Source: Streptomyces sp. R28
GTDB taxonomy: Bacteria; Actinomycetota; Actinomycetes; Streptomycetales; Streptomycetaceae
Direction of reading: 5' to 3'
Assembly (NCBI RefSeq): GCF_041052385.1
Contig: NZ_CP163439.1
Location: 9,103,001 to 9,167,000, forward strand
DNA length: 64,000 bases
How positions within the stretch are numbered: position 1 is the stretch's first letter; each line of letters starts with the position of its first letter. Below, one piece after another: positions 8,103 to 17,755 of this stretch. The notes below the pieces were generated by a model that worked only from the letters and a program-made list of their open reading frames with translations, was not told the origin of the DNA and did no database searches. The position numbers were made by a program, and so were the translations under genes.

Positions 8103-9048
8103 GTCCAGCCGACTCGTCTCCATCCTCCTGCTGCTCCAGACCCGCGGCCGGATGACCGCCGCCCAACTCGCGGGGGAGCTGGAGGTGTCGGTGCGCACGG
8201 TCTACCGGGACGTCGAGGCGCTGAGCGCCGCCGGCGTCCCGCTGTACGGCGACGCGGGCCACGCCGGCGGCTACCGCCTCCTCGACGGCTACCGCACCCG
8301 CCTCACCGGACTCACCGCCGACGAGGCCGAGGCGCTCTTCCTCGCCGGCGCCCCCGGCCCCGCGGCCCAGCTCGGCCTCGGCTCCGTCCTGGCCGCCGCC
8401 CAGCTCAAGGTCCGCGCCGCCCTGCCGCGGGAACTGCGCGTCCACGCCGACCGGATCAGCGGCCGCTTCCACCTCGACGCACCCGGCTGGTACGCCGACG
8501 CCGACGAGACGCCGCACCTGCCCGCGGTGGCCGACGCCGTCTGGAACAGCCGCGTCCTCGACGTCCTGTACCGCCGCTGGCGTGAACCCACCGACGTGGA
8601 GCGCCGCCTGGAGCCGTACGGACTCGTCCTCAAGGCGGGGCGCTGGTACGTCGTCGCCGGTCCCGGGCCCCGCACGTACCGCGTCGACCAGATCCTCCGA
8701 CTCGCCGCCACCGACGAGGAGTTCATCCGCCCCGACGACTTCGGCCTGGCCGCGTACTGGGCGGTGTACCAGCGTGACTTCCACGACCGGCTGCACCGCG
8801 GGGAGGCCGTGGTGCGGCTGGCTCCCGGCGTGACCCTCGACCGCGCGGCCGATCACCGTACGGAGACGGACGGCTGGACCCGGGTCACCGTCCCCATCGA
8901 GTCCGTCGACCACGCCCACGCCGAGTTCCTGCGCCTGGGCACCGGCATCGAGGTGCTCGAACCGCCCGAGCTGCGCGACAAGATCGCCCGGACGGTCGCC
9001 GAACTGGCCGAAAGGTACGGCAACTCGAGGCCGGGCGGCGGCGACTGA
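8098..9048 (+). CDS. WYL-domain transcriptional regulator, YafY type
   Basis: 316 residues. The N-terminal DeoR-like winged helix (SSRLVSILLLLQTRGRMTAA, then LEVSVRTVYRDVEALSAAG) is followed by the WYL domain, with the effector-binding core near LEPYGLVLKAGRWYVVAG and a C-terminal WCX extension. The GTG at 8098 gives the usual N-terminus (MKSSRLVS); another GTG at 8092 is in frame. Both lie inside the inverted repeat and neither has a Shine-Dalgarno, so the mRNA is probably leaderless. It likely represses itself and the divergent gene pair at 8058-7094. Confidence 0.9.
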   Translation: MKSSRLVSILLLLQTRGRMTAAQLAGELEVSVRTVYRDVEALSAAGVPLYGDAGHAGGYRLLDGYRTRLTGLTADEAEALFLAGAPGPAAQLGLGSVLAAAQLKVRAALPRELRVHADRISGRFHLDAPGWYADADETPHLPAVADAVWNSRVLDVLYRRWREPTDVERRLEPYGLVLKAGRWYVVAGPGPRTYRVDQILRLAATDEEFIRPDDFGLAAYWAVYQRDFHDRLHRGEAVVRLAPGVTLDRAADHRTETDGWTRVTVPIESVDHAHAEFLRLGTGIEVLEPPELRDKIARTVAELAERYGNSRPGGGD

Positions 9049-9088
9049 GGGAGCGGAACCCGTCCGTCCTCCCGAGGAGGTACGTCAC

Positions 9089-10963
9089 GTGCAGCACCCG
9101 CGCAAGCACCGCAGACGCCGAGCCGCCCTCTCCGCGACCCTCGCCGTGGCCGCCCTGGCCGCCGCAGGACTCACCACCTTGAACGGCGCCGGCATAGCCG
9201 AGGCTGCCACCGCCCGCCAGGTCGAAGCCCTCGACCGGGGCGTGGTCAGCGTCCATACGTCCAGCGGCAACCTGGTCAGCTGGCGCTGGCTCGGTACCGA
9301 CCCGAACGACGTCTCCTTCAACGTCTACCGGGCCGGCACGAAGGTCAACTCGGCCCCGATCACCGGCTCCACGAACTACTTCCACTCCGGCGCCCCCGAA
9401 CAGGCCGACTACACGGTCCGCGCGGTCGTGGGCGGCGTGGAGCAGGCCGACTCCGTGCACGCCGTCCAGTTCCGTACGGGGTACAAGGACGTACCCATCA
9501 GCCCGCCGGCCGGCGGTACGACCCCGGACGGAGTGGCGTACACCTACGAGGCCAACGACGCCTCCGTCGGCGACCTCGACGGCGACGGCGCCCTCGACAT
9601 CGTCCTCAAGTGGCAGCCCACCAACGCCAAGGACAACTCCCAGTCCGGCTACACCGGCAACACCTTCGTCGACGGCGTCAAGCTCGACGGCACCCGGCTG
9701 TGGCGCGTCGACCTGGGCCGCAACATCCGCTCCGGCGCGCACTACACGCAGTTCCAGGTGTACGACTACGACGGCGACCGCAAGGCCGAGGTCGCCATGA
9801 AGACGGCCGACGGCACGGTCGACGGGACCGGCGCGGTGATCGGCAGTTCGTCCGCCGACTACCGCAATTCGAGCGGGTACGTCCTCTCCGGGCCCGAGTA
9901 CCTGACCATGTTCAACGGGCAGACCGGCAAGGCGATGGGGACGGTCGACTACGTCCCGGCGCGGGGAACGGTGTCCTCGTGGGGCGACTCGTACGGCAAC
10001 CGGGTCGACCGGTTCCTCGCCGGTACCGCCTACTTGGACGGCGCCCGCCCCTCCCTGATCATGGCCCGCGGCTACTACACCCGCACGGTCATCGCCGCCT
10101 GGGACTGGCGGGGCGGCAGCTTCACCCGCCGCTGGACCTTCGACACCAACTCCTCCACCAACACCGGCAAGGGGTTCGACGGCCAGGGCTCGCACAGCCT
10201 GTCCGTCGGGGACGTCGACGGCGACGGCAAGGACGAGATCGTCTACGGTGCGATGGCCGTCGACGACAACGGCAACGGCCTGTGGACCACGAAGACCGGG
10301 CACGGCGACGCCCAGCACCTGGGCGACCTCGACCCCGCGCACGCGGGTCTTGAGTACTTCAAGGTCTCGGAGTCGACCAGCCAGCCGGCCGAGCTGTACA
10401 TCAACCCGGCCAACGGGACGGTCAACTGGAAGCTCGCCGCCTGCTGCGACAACGGCCGCGGGGTCGCCGGGGACATCTGGGCGGGCAACGACGGCGCCGA
10501 GGTGTGGTCCGCCTCCGACACCTCCGTCCGCGACGAGGCCGGCGCCACCAAGGGCCGTGAGCCGTCCTCCGTCAACTTCCTGTCGTGGTGGGACGGCGAC
10601 ACCGTCCGCGAACTCCTCGACGGCACCCACATCGACAAGTACGGCACCTCGTCCGACACCCGCCTGCTGACCGGTTCCGGCGTCTCCTCCAACAACGGCA
10701 CGAAGGCCACGCCCGTCCTGTCCGGCGACATCCTCGGCGACTGGCGCGAAGAGGTCATCTGGCGCACGAGCGGCAACACGGCGCTCAGGATCTACTCGAC
10801 GCCGTACGAGACGAGCACGAAGATCACGACCCTGCTCCACGACCCGATGTACCGCACGGGCCTGGCTTGGCAAAATACGGCCTACAACCAGCCACCCCAC
10901 CCGAGCTTCTTCATCGGCAACGGCATGCCGACGGCGCCCCGGCCGACGGTGTACACGCCCTGA
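9089..10963 (+). CDS. Secreted rhamnogalacturonan lyase, polysaccharide lyase family 11
   Basis: 624 residues from a GTG preceded by GAGGAGG. A Sec leader with an Arg-rich n-region and AEAA-type cleavage covers residues 1-39. The mature part is the PL11 eight-bladed propeller that cleaves the rhamnose-galacturonate backbone of pectin by beta-elimination. Evidence is the start VEALDRGVVSVHTSSGNLVS, the calcium-binding repeats DLDGDGALDIV, DYDGDRKAEVAMK and DVDGDGKDEIVYG, and the C-terminal PHPSFFIGNGMP. No binding module is attached, unlike the cellulases downstream. It is a single-gene unit closed by a hairpin at 11030-11067. Confidence 0.95.
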   Translation: MQHPRKHRRRRAALSATLAVAALAAAGLTTLNGAGIAEAATARQVEALDRGVVSVHTSSGNLVSWRWLGTDPNDVSFNVYRAGTKVNSAPITGSTNYFHSGAPEQADYTVRAVVGGVEQADSVHAVQFRTGYKDVPISPPAGGTTPDGVAYTYEANDASVGDLDGDGALDIVLKWQPTNAKDNSQSGYTGNTFVDGVKLDGTRLWRVDLGRNIRSGAHYTQFQVYDYDGDRKAEVAMKTADGTVDGTGAVIGSSSADYRNSSGYVLSGPEYLTMFNGQTGKAMGTVDYVPARGTVSSWGDSYGNRVDRFLAGTAYLDGARPSLIMARGYYTRTVIAAWDWRGGSFTRRWTFDTNSSTNTGKGFDGQGSHSLSVGDVDGDGKDEIVYGAMAVDDNGNGLWTTKTGHGDAQHLGDLDPAHAGLEYFKVSESTSQPAELYINPANGTVNWKLAACCDNGRGVAGDIWAGNDGAEVWSASDTSVRDEAGATKGREPSSVNFLSWWDGDTVRELLDGTHIDKYGTSSDTRLLTGSGVSSNNGTKATPVLSGDILGDWREEVIWRTSGNTALRIYSTPYETSTKITTLLHDPMYRTGLAWQNTAYNQPPHPSFFIGNGMPTAPRPTVYTP

Positions 10964-10971
10964 GCATCGGC

Positions 10972-11025
10972 GACCAGATCGAACAGCTCGACCAGCTCGA
11001 CCAGCTTGAACAGCTCGATCAGCTT
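10972..11025 (+). repeat. Six tandem 9-bp units after the rhamnogalacturonan lyase gene
   Basis: Six consecutive 9-bp units of the form GA(C/A/T)CAG(C/A)T(C/T) start 8 bp after the lyase stop codon. Read in another frame they would encode a QLDQLEQ-type heptad-like peptide that ends in TAA. It lies directly before the terminator hairpin. Probably slipped-strand amplification; no function shown. Confidence 0.8.
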
Positions 11026-11029
11026 TAAC

Positions 11030-11067
11030 AACCTGGCGGGGCGGACGTCATGACGGGCCGCCAGGTT
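11030..11067 (+). terminator. Stem-loop terminator of the PL11 gene
   Basis: AACCTGGCGG and CCGCCAGGTT form a perfect 10-bp stem with an 18-nt loop, 66 bp after the lyase stop. There is no long T run, as is usual in Streptomyces. Confidence 0.7.
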
Positions 11068-11160
11068 GCTTCACGACCCCGACTTTTTTCGGTGTTCCGT
11101 GCAACCATGCGGATTCTTCACGGGTCCTTCACATGCGTACCACCGAAACCTGGGGAGAAC

Positions 11161-11769
11161 ATGTTCCACCACACCCGCATACGTCTCGCCGCCACCGCGG
11201 CCGTCACCGTCGCCGCGCTCGCCCTGACCGCCTGTGGTTCCGGCTCCGGCGACGAGATCGTCGACAAGCCGAAGGCGAAGGCCTCCGCCAAGACCGGCAG
11301 CGGCAGCGGCAGCGAGAAGGAGCCCGCCGCCGAGAAGAGCAGCGCCGCGCCCGACGTCGCCAAGGTCGGCGACACGCTCGCCCTCAAGGGCATGGAGAGC
11401 GGCAGCGGACTCGACGTCACGGTCGTCAAGGTCGTCGACAACGCCAAGTCCAGCGACGAGTTCTTCGCCCCCGAGTCCGGCAACCGGTGGATCGGCGTGC
11501 AGTTCCAGCTCGTCAACACCGGCACCAAGGTCTACTCCGACGCTCCTGTGAACGGGGCGAAGATGGCCGACGACCAGGGGCAGCAGTTCGGGACCGTCCT
11601 CGCCGACATCACGGCCGGCCCGTCGATGTCGTCGGACGTCCGGCTGAAGCCCGGTGCCAAGGCGCTGGGCTGGGTCGTCTTCGAGGTGCCGAAGGCGTCG
11701 AAGGCGGCCACGGTCACGTGGGGGATGGACTCGGGCTTCGCCGAGCAGATCGGGGAGTGGACGCTGTAG
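11161..11769 (+). CDS. DUF4352 lipoprotein
   Basis: 202 residues. The signal peptide ends in the lipobox LTAC with lipidated Cys25, followed by a low-complexity Lys/Ala/Ser/Glu linker to about residue 65. The C-terminal DUF4352 domain (immunoglobulin-like, as in telokin-like lipoproteins) spans about residues 70-200, recognised from VTVVKVVDNAKSSDEFF and NRWIGVQFQLVNTGTKVYS. The ATG at 11161 follows GGGGAG; an in-frame extension to 11050 is not protein-like. These exported proteins are anchored outside the membrane; their role is unknown. It ends against the GH74 gene with a shared hairpin between. Confidence 0.9.
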   Translation: MFHHTRIRLAATAAVTVAALALTACGSGSGDEIVDKPKAKASAKTGSGSGSEKEPAAEKSSAAPDVAKVGDTLALKGMESGSGLDVTVVKVVDNAKSSDEFFAPESGNRWIGVQFQLVNTGTKVYSDAPVNGAKMADDQGQQFGTVLADITAGPSMSSDVRLKPGAKALGWVVFEVPKASKAATVTWGMDSGFAEQIGEWTL

Positions 11770-11776
11770 GACAGCA

Positions 11777-11811
11777 CCGAGGGCGCGTGCCGGCGAAGGC
11801 ACGCCCCTCGG
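11777..11811. terminator. Bidirectional terminator between DUF4352 and GH74 genes
   Basis: CCGAGGGCGCGTGCC pairs with GGCACGCCCCTCGG around a 6-nt loop (14 bp with one bulged base). It fills the 48-bp gap between two convergent genes, so it can end both transcripts. Confidence 0.75.
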
Positions 11812-11817
11812 GCTCGC

Positions 11818-14499
11818 TCAACTCACCGTGCAGCTCTGGTCGCCCAGCTTGAACGCGGTCGGCTTCGCGTTCGCCCCCGCCCAGCTCCCCGTGAACCCGA
11901 AGCTCACGGACGCACCTGCCGTCACGTTGCCGTTCCAGCCGACGTTCTTCGCGGTCACCGCCGCGCCCGCCTGGGTGTAGTCGGCGTTCCACACCTGCGT
12001 GATCCGCTGCCCCTGTGCGAAGGACCAGCCGAGGGACCAGCCGTTCCAGGCGGTTGAGCCGGTGTTGGACAGCTGTACGTCCGCCTGGAAACCGCCCGAC
12101 CACTGGTTGGTGACCTTGTACGTCACCGCGCAGGCGCCGGTCGGCGTCGGGGTGGGATCGGTTCCGCCCCCACCGCCACCGTCGCCGCCGTCTCCGCCAC
12201 CGGTGTCGGAGGTGTCGCCGTAGATCACGCCCCGGCCGTTCGTCGAGACGTACACCCGCCCGTACACGCGCGGGTCGCCCGTGATCGCCGCCCCCGTCCA
12301 ACCCCACTGGTGGGCGTCGTCGTTGATCCGGGTCCAGGTCGCGCCCTTGTCCGTCGACCGGAAGATCCCGCGTACGCCGCCGATCTTCGCGCTGGTGTAC
12401 AGCGTCTGGTACGACGTCCCCGTCGCCGCCTTGCCGAAGCCGATCGCGTCGGCCTGCTCGACGTTCGAGAGTTTCGTGAAGCTCGCGCCGCCGTCCGTGG
12501 AGTGCCACAGACCGTACGCCCCGTCCGTCGCACCCCCCGCCAGCCACACGTCACCCTTCACCCCGGGCAGCGCCTTGAAGCGGACGCTGTCACCGCTCGG
12601 CAGGCCGGTCGCCGAGGACGCGGTGAAGGTCGCGCCGCCGTCCGTGCTGACGTAGAACTTCCCGGACTTGAAGCCGTAGAAGACCTTCGGGTCGATCCGG
12701 TCGGACTCGACGATCGCCCCGGCCGGAATGCCGGAGGCGGCCGACCAGGAGTTGCCGAAGCCCGTCGTGTACTGCACGCCCGTACCGGCAGGGCTCCACA
12801 CGAACCGGCTGCCGTCGGCCGCCGCGGCCACCGTGCCGCCCTCGCTGACGCCCGAAGGATCAGTCCCGGCGAACCAGTTGGCGCCGTTGTCCGTCGAGAA
12901 CGCGATGTGCGGGCCCGAGTCCAGGTTGCCGACCCGGACCACCGTGTCGGGGTTCGTCTCGGCGAAGTCCAGACTCGTGGTCGTGGTGAAGTTCGGCTGC
13001 GTGAACATCATCGACGGCACCTTGGTGAGGTCCGTGTGCCGGAAGCCGCCGATGTCACCGAGGGCGCTCAGGAGTGGGGCGCCCGACGAGGGAGAGGCGA
13101 GGTCGTTGACGGCCGTCTCCTCCAGGCCCCGCACCATCGGCTTGATGGCGAACTGGCTCCCGCTGTCCCACTTCGTCAGGTCCTCGGTGCCGTAGATCGT
13201 CGCGCCGGTCCCGTACATCATCCGGTCGGAGTCGAACGGGTCGATCTCCAGCGCCTCCGTCATCCACCCCAGCTTCGGCGTCTGTTCGGGCGGCGACGGG
13301 TTCGCGCCCCAGGTCAGCCACGGCGAGGACGAGACGTCCATGGTGTAGCGGTTGGCGCGGGTGGGGTACGACGTGTAGTCCCACGCCTTCGTCCAGGTGC
13401 CGCCGCTGTCCGTCGAGCGGAAGATCTGGGTGTCCGGCCACCAGGAGCTGTACGCCGTCGCCATCACCGTGCCGGGCCTCTGCCGGTCGACGGTCAGGCC
13501 GGCGAAGCCGTAGTAGGTGTCGGCCTCGGCGACCGGGCTGATGTTCGTCCAGGTGCCGGTCGCCGTCGCGTACCGCCACAGTTGGCCCTTGCCGCCGTCG
13601 TACGGGCCGCCCTTGTCGCTGTAGGCGAGGTAGAGGTAGCCGTTCGTCGCGTCCAGCACACCCTTGTGGGCCAGGTATCCCGTCGGCTGCCCGGCGACCC
13701 GCGACCAGGTCGCGCCCGCGTCGGTCGACCGGTACACCGCGTTGTCCTTGTCGGCGACCCCGACGTAGATCGTCTTCGTGGCGTTCTGGGACGTCCCCGT
13801 GGACTCGTCGAAGGTGACCCAGACGATGCCCTGGTTGTCGTTGGCGTACCCGCTGGTGTCGCTCGGATCCTGCACGTAGTTGCCGACGTTGGGGAAGTTC
13901 GCCACCTGCGACCAGGTCGTCCCGGAGTCCGTCGAGCGCCACAGGCCCTTTCCGCTGGGCGCGCCCAGATACAGCACGCTGTTCTTGTTCGGGTCGACCG
14001 CGAGGCGCTCACCCATGCCGCGGCCCGGCATGTTGCCGCCCAGCTTGAACGGCAGGTTCGCCTTCTGCCAGCTGGCCCCCCGGTCGGCGGACCGCATGAC
14101 CGCGCCGTTCTTCGGATCCCAGCTGTTGGTGTACGTCCCGACCGCCGCGTACACCCGGTTCGGGTCGACGGAGTCGGACGCCAGGCTCACGACGCCGGTG
14201 TGCCCCCAGTCGTCCCAGCCGACCGAGTCCAGCAGCGGCGTGCAGGTCTTCGTCGACTCCTGCCAGCGGTAGGCGCCGCCGATGTCCGTACGGGCGTAGG
14301 CGAGGTTCTTCTCCTTGTGGTTGAAGACGATGCCGGGCACGAAACCGCCGCCGTCGATGCGGGCGTTCTTCCAGGTATAGGTGTCGGCGGTGATCGACAC
14401 GTCCTTCGAGGCACTGTCGGCGGCCAGGGCGGGCGGCGTGCCCGCGAGCAGCCCGGCGGCGAGCGCGAGCACCGCCGTGAGGGTGCGGGTTCTTCGCAC
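11818..14499 (-). CDS. Secreted xyloglucanase, GH74 with C-terminal CBM2
   Basis: 893 residues from a GTG with AAAGGA upstream. A Sec signal peptide (to about residue 26, ALA-AD) is followed by the GH74 tandem seven-bladed propellers (about 40-760), seen from YTWKNARIDGGGFVPGIVFN, ARTDIGGAYRW and many Asp-box-like S-T-D-x-G-x-T-W repeats. A Gly/Asp-rich then Thr-Pro linker leads to a CBM2 cellulose-binding module (about 790-893) beginning CAVTYKVTNQWSGGFQ and ending CTVS. GH74 enzymes hydrolyse the xyloglucan backbone that coats cellulose. It belongs to the cellulase block with GH48, GH5 and GH6. A LacI-type operator half lies about 45 bp upstream of the start. Confidence 0.96.
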   Translation of the reverse strand: MRRTRTLTAVLALAAGLLAGTPPALAADSASKDVSITADTYTWKNARIDGGGFVPGIVFNHKEKNLAYARTDIGGAYRWQESTKTCTPLLDSVGWDDWGHTGVVSLASDSVDPNRVYAAVGTYTNSWDPKNGAVMRSADRGASWQKANLPFKLGGNMPGRGMGERLAVDPNKNSVLYLGAPSGKGLWRSTDSGTTWSQVANFPNVGNYVQDPSDTSGYANDNQGIVWVTFDESTGTSQNATKTIYVGVADKDNAVYRSTDAGATWSRVAGQPTGYLAHKGVLDATNGYLYLAYSDKGGPYDGGKGQLWRYATATGTWTNISPVAEADTYYGFAGLTVDRQRPGTVMATAYSSWWPDTQIFRSTDSGGTWTKAWDYTSYPTRANRYTMDVSSSPWLTWGANPSPPEQTPKLGWMTEALEIDPFDSDRMMYGTGATIYGTEDLTKWDSGSQFAIKPMVRGLEETAVNDLASPSSGAPLLSALGDIGGFRHTDLTKVPSMMFTQPNFTTTTSLDFAETNPDTVVRVGNLDSGPHIAFSTDNGANWFAGTDPSGVSEGGTVAAAADGSRFVWSPAGTGVQYTTGFGNSWSAASGIPAGAIVESDRIDPKVFYGFKSGKFYVSTDGGATFTASSATGLPSGDSVRFKALPGVKGDVWLAGGATDGAYGLWHSTDGGASFTKLSNVEQADAIGFGKAATGTSYQTLYTSAKIGGVRGIFRSTDKGATWTRINDDAHQWGWTGAAITGDPRVYGRVYVSTNGRGVIYGDTSDTGGGDGGDGGGGGGTDPTPTPTGACAVTYKVTNQWSGGFQADVQLSNTGSTAWNGWSLGWSFAQGQRITQVWNADYTQAGAAVTAKNVGWNGNVTAGASVSFGFTGSWAGANAKPTAFKLGDQSCTVS

Positions 14500-14542
14500 G
14501 GGGGGTCCTTTCCGGGGTGGGGGAGAGGGGACCAGGGAGACA

Positions 14543-14555
14543 GCAAGCGCTTTCC
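14543..14555. promoter_or_regulatory. LacI-type operator candidate upstream of the xyloglucanase gene
   Basis: GCAAGCGCTTTCC contains the palindrome AAGCGCTT with flanking G/C bases in near-symmetry. The central AGCGCT is shared with the CebR-type box, but the outer bases differ, so another LacI-family repressor or weak CebR binding are both possible. Confidence 0.45.
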
Positions 14556-14697
14556 AACAGTCGCGAGAGTTGCCGGGCGACCCCCAGTGCGGGAGGGGGC
14601 CGCCCGGCAGTTCGGCCCCGCCGTCAGGTGACGGGACCACGCACACGGAACTCTTCAAGCGGTTCCGCGAAAACGCCGTGAGCTGCACGCCCTGCTT

Positions 14698-14742
14698 TTA
14701 GGGGCGCGAGGAACTGCGCGACCAGCCACAACGGACCCGCAG
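14698..14742 (-). repeat. Dispersed intergenic element, copy 1
   Basis: Reverse complement reads CTGCGGGTCCGTTGTGGCTG then GTCGCGCAGTTCCTCGCGCC then CCTAA. A second copy in the opposite orientation is at 21222-21267. Both lie just outside cellulase genes. I recall elements of this type as common in Streptomyces intergenic DNA. It carries a direct GCGCGA repeat. Confidence 0.65.
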
Positions 14743-14779
14743 TCAAGACACGGCCTTCTCGCGGAGCGCCCGGCGGGGA

Positions 14780-17695
14780 CTATTCGAGAAGCTCCGCGTA
14801 CGAACCCATGGCCATGGCAATGTCTGCCTGAGCCCAGAACCGGTGATACGTGAACGACGGCGCCGCACCGCCCGCGAGATACGCCTCGATCTTCGACCAG
14901 GCCGGATCGTCCTCGTAGAACGACCGGATCGAGTCGAAGGTCGACGACGAGCTGATCGCGTCCCCGTTCGGCATGGTCCCGGTCCACCCGCTCGGGATGT
15001 AGACCGCGTCGTCGAAACGGTTGTAGTCGGCGCGGGTCTCCGGGACGGCGATGCCGAGGTTGTCCCGGTAGTTGTCCCACATGCCGTCGAGGAGCGCCTT
15101 GGCCGTGGTCGCGGCCTGCGTGTCACCGGAGCGGTCGGCGTAGTACGTCAGGGTCTTGGCGTACGCGGCCGCCACACCGACGTCGTTGGTGTAGTCGGCG
15201 ACGGTGACGTGAAGGCCGTTGTTGGCGCCAGGACTTGACGCGTTCCAGGTGTCGGGCTGGCCCGACCACTGAAGCGTCGCCGGGATCCGGAAGGTGCCGT
15301 CCGGGTTGACGGTCGTCTCGGACAGCGCCCAGTCGACCCACTTGTCGAGGACGGCCTTCGCGGCCGCGTTCCCCGTCTGCTGGTAGTACTCGGCCACCCG
15401 CTCCATCGACCACGCCTGGAAGCCGAACCACTGGTTGGACGGCGGGTCGTGGTAGACGGGCTGCTGGTCGTAGTACATGCCGTAGAAGGTCGACTTGCCC
15501 GCGGGCGGCGTCGCGTACCGGCCCGCCCAGCTGTTGGTCGCACCGCCCGCGATCGCGCCCTCGCTGGACTGCAGCCAGCGGTAGAACTCGACCTGACGCT
15601 CCAGCGACTTGGCCCAGTCCGCCTGTCCCGTCGCCGACTTGGGCTTCAGGTCGGCGTAGTTGGACAGGGCGTAGGCGGCCATCGGGTTCTGGTAGCCGCC
15701 GTGCGCGTGGCTGGAGCCGATGCGCCAGGCCCAGCCCGCCGAGGTGTCGGTGGCTCCGCCCCACGCGTAGTACCAGGACAGCAGGTAGAACGAGGCGTCC
15801 TTGCCGGTGCCCGCCGGGCAGGACGAGGCGCCCACACAGTTGCCGACCTTCTTGAAGTACTTGTCGTACATCGCGTAGCGCAGGTAGTCGCCCATCTTCG
15901 CGGCCTTGGCGACGGTCGCGGAGATCTGGCCGCCCTTGCCCTGCTCGTCGGCCCATTTGTCGGCCCAGTACGCGGCCTGCACCGCACGCGCGTCGGCGTC
16001 CGGGGCGTTGGTGAACTTCCACTGCTTGGAGTAGGAGGCGTCACCGGTGAACAGGTCCAGGTACCCGTTCTTCCCGCCGTACTTGAAGGTGTCGCAGGTG
16101 GGCTGCGGCACCGTCTCCCACACCGACTCCTGCGCGCCGCGCTGGAAGGTGTTGATGTACGACGGCCCGGTGTCCGTCGGCCCCGCCTCGCACTTGCCCG
16201 GCGAGTTGCCGTAGCCGTAGACGTTGTCGACGTCCTGCAGCCAGTGCATGCCGTAGATGTCGTCCGTGCCGTAGGCGGACTTCAGCTCGCCGGCGATGGG
16301 GTCCGAGCCGACCGAGACCCCGGTGTCGAGCTTCGCCGGGTACTCGTTGGGTGTGTCCAGCTCGGGCGCGTACGTCGCCGGCTTCGAGGCGTTGTAGAAG
16401 GAGTTGGTCGGCTGGTCGGCGTGGGTCGGGATCATGTACTTCTCCATGATCTCCCAGGCGCCGTTGAACTTGGTCCAGTCGCCCGTCACCTTGCCGTACA
16501 TCGCCTGCAGCCAGAGAAGGTAGCTGTAGGCCTCCGACGTGGTCTCGTGACCGTGGTCCGGCGCCTCGACGATCAGCGTCTCGACCGAGTGGTAGGGGAT
16601 GCCCTCGGGTGAGAAGTAGCCGTTCGCCGGGTTGGTGATCTTGCCGTACAGCTCCAGGAAGCGGGCGTCGTACGCCTTCGTCGCCGCGATCTGGGTGGCC
16701 GTGACCAAGGCCTTCGCGTGCCCGGTGGCCGTCGACTCGAAGGTGGCCGCGCCGGTGCCGGAGGCGGCGGCGGTGATGGTCACCTTCTGGGCGGTGTTCC
16801 AGTTCGAGGGGGTGAAGGCGAGCGAGGCGCCGCCGGTCACCGACAGACCGGAGTTGCCGCTCGCGCGAGCGGTCGTGACGGTCACGTTGGACGACGGCTG
16901 GGTCGACAGCTTGACGTCGTACGAGGCCGACTTGCCCTGCTGAACCGGGAGTTGGGTCGGCGAGGCCACCACGGCGGGACCCGAGGCGACCGTGATGCCG
17001 ACCGGCGTGGACTCTGCGGACGCGCCCATACCGTCGTACGCCTTCGCGAGGAGCGAATGACTGCCCACGGTCAAGCTGGAGACCGAGAGCGAGTACGGCG
17101 CCGTCGTGTCCGTGCCCAGCAGTGTGGTGTTGTCGTAGAACTCGACCTTGCCGATCGTCGCGCTGTCCGCGGCCGCGGCGGTGGCCGCGAGCGGGACGGC
17201 GTCGCCCTGCGAGTAGACGGCGCCCGCAGCCGGGCTGGTCAGCACGGTGATGGGAGGTTGGTGGGCGCCGGTGCAGGAGGTGCCGTTGATCGCGAAGTTC
17301 GTCGGGGCGGCGTTGCTGCCGCTGTAGGTGAACTGCGCGCCGGTGGTGACCGCGGCTCCGGCGGAGATCCGGCCGTTGTAGCCGGCGTCCTTCACCGTGA
17401 CCGACTGGCCGGACTGGGACCAGGTGCCGTTCCAGCCGTTGCTGAGCTTCTGGTTGCCCGCATAGCCGTACGTCAGGGTCCAGCCGTCGATGACGTCCGT
17501 ACCGCGGTTGGTGATCGTCAGGTCCGCGGTGAAGCCGGAACCCCAATCATTGGTCTTGTAGTCGACACTGCACTGAACTGCCGCCGCCTGAGCCGGTGTC
17601 GAACCCGTGCTCAGCATCGTCAAGGGAAGGGCCATGGCCGCTACGACGGCCGTCCACAGCCGTCGTACGGTTCCGCGTCTGCGTGGGGGATGCAC
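14780..17695 (-). CDS. Secreted reducing-end cellobiohydrolase, CBM2 plus Ig-like plus GH48
   Basis: 971 residues from a GTG with AAGGAGG upstream. Order: Sec signal peptide (1-38), CBM2 (about 39-142, QCSVDYKTNDWGSGFTAD to INGTSCTG), a bacterial Ig-like domain (about 147-235, with VEFYDNTTLLGTDTTAPY), a second beta-sandwich (about 237-330), then GH48 (about 340-971) recognised from GYFSPEGIPYHSVETLIVEAPDHGHETTSEAYSY, written here in part as HSVETLIVEAPDHGHETTSE. The acidic residue of that segment is the family's general acid. GH48 is the key processive cellulase of actinomycete secretomes. It diverges from the GH5 gene; CebR-type boxes lie between. Confidence 0.97.
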   Translation of the reverse strand: MHPPRRRGTVRRLWTAVVAAMALPLTMLSTGSTPAQAAAVQCSVDYKTNDWGSGFTADLTITNRGTDVIDGWTLTYGYAGNQKLSNGWNGTWSQSGQSVTVKDAGYNGRISAGAAVTTGAQFTYSGSNAAPTNFAINGTSCTGAHQPPITVLTSPAAGAVYSQGDAVPLAATAAAADSATIGKVEFYDNTTLLGTDTTAPYSLSVSSLTVGSHSLLAKAYDGMGASAESTPVGITVASGPAVVASPTQLPVQQGKSASYDVKLSTQPSSNVTVTTARASGNSGLSVTGGASLAFTPSNWNTAQKVTITAAASGTGAATFESTATGHAKALVTATQIAATKAYDARFLELYGKITNPANGYFSPEGIPYHSVETLIVEAPDHGHETTSEAYSYLLWLQAMYGKVTGDWTKFNGAWEIMEKYMIPTHADQPTNSFYNASKPATYAPELDTPNEYPAKLDTGVSVGSDPIAGELKSAYGTDDIYGMHWLQDVDNVYGYGNSPGKCEAGPTDTGPSYINTFQRGAQESVWETVPQPTCDTFKYGGKNGYLDLFTGDASYSKQWKFTNAPDADARAVQAAYWADKWADEQGKGGQISATVAKAAKMGDYLRYAMYDKYFKKVGNCVGASSCPAGTGKDASFYLLSWYYAWGGATDTSAGWAWRIGSSHAHGGYQNPMAAYALSNYADLKPKSATGQADWAKSLERQVEFYRWLQSSEGAIAGGATNSWAGRYATPPAGKSTFYGMYYDQQPVYHDPPSNQWFGFQAWSMERVAEYYQQTGNAAAKAVLDKWVDWALSETTVNPDGTFRIPATLQWSGQPDTWNASSPGANNGLHVTVADYTNDVGVAAAYAKTLTYYADRSGDTQAATTAKALLDGMWDNYRDNLGIAVPETRADYNRFDDAVYIPSGWTGTMPNGDAISSSSTFDSIRSFYEDDPAWSKIEAYLAGGAAPSFTYHRFWAQADIAMAMGSYAELLE

Positions 17696-17741
17696 GTGCT
17701 GGTTCCTCCTTGCGGCTCGGAGAAGTCAAGGCTTGAACCAG

Positions 17742-17755
17742 TGGGAGCGCTCCCA
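17742..17755. promoter_or_regulatory. Perfect CebR-type operator
   Basis: TGGGAGCGCTCCCA, a perfect 14-bp palindrome, is identical to the cellulose-responsive operator bound by the LacI-family repressor CebR in streptomycetes. It lies 46 bp upstream of the GH48 start and so can block that promoter; cello-oligosaccharides would relieve it. No cebR gene lies in the window. Confidence 0.9.
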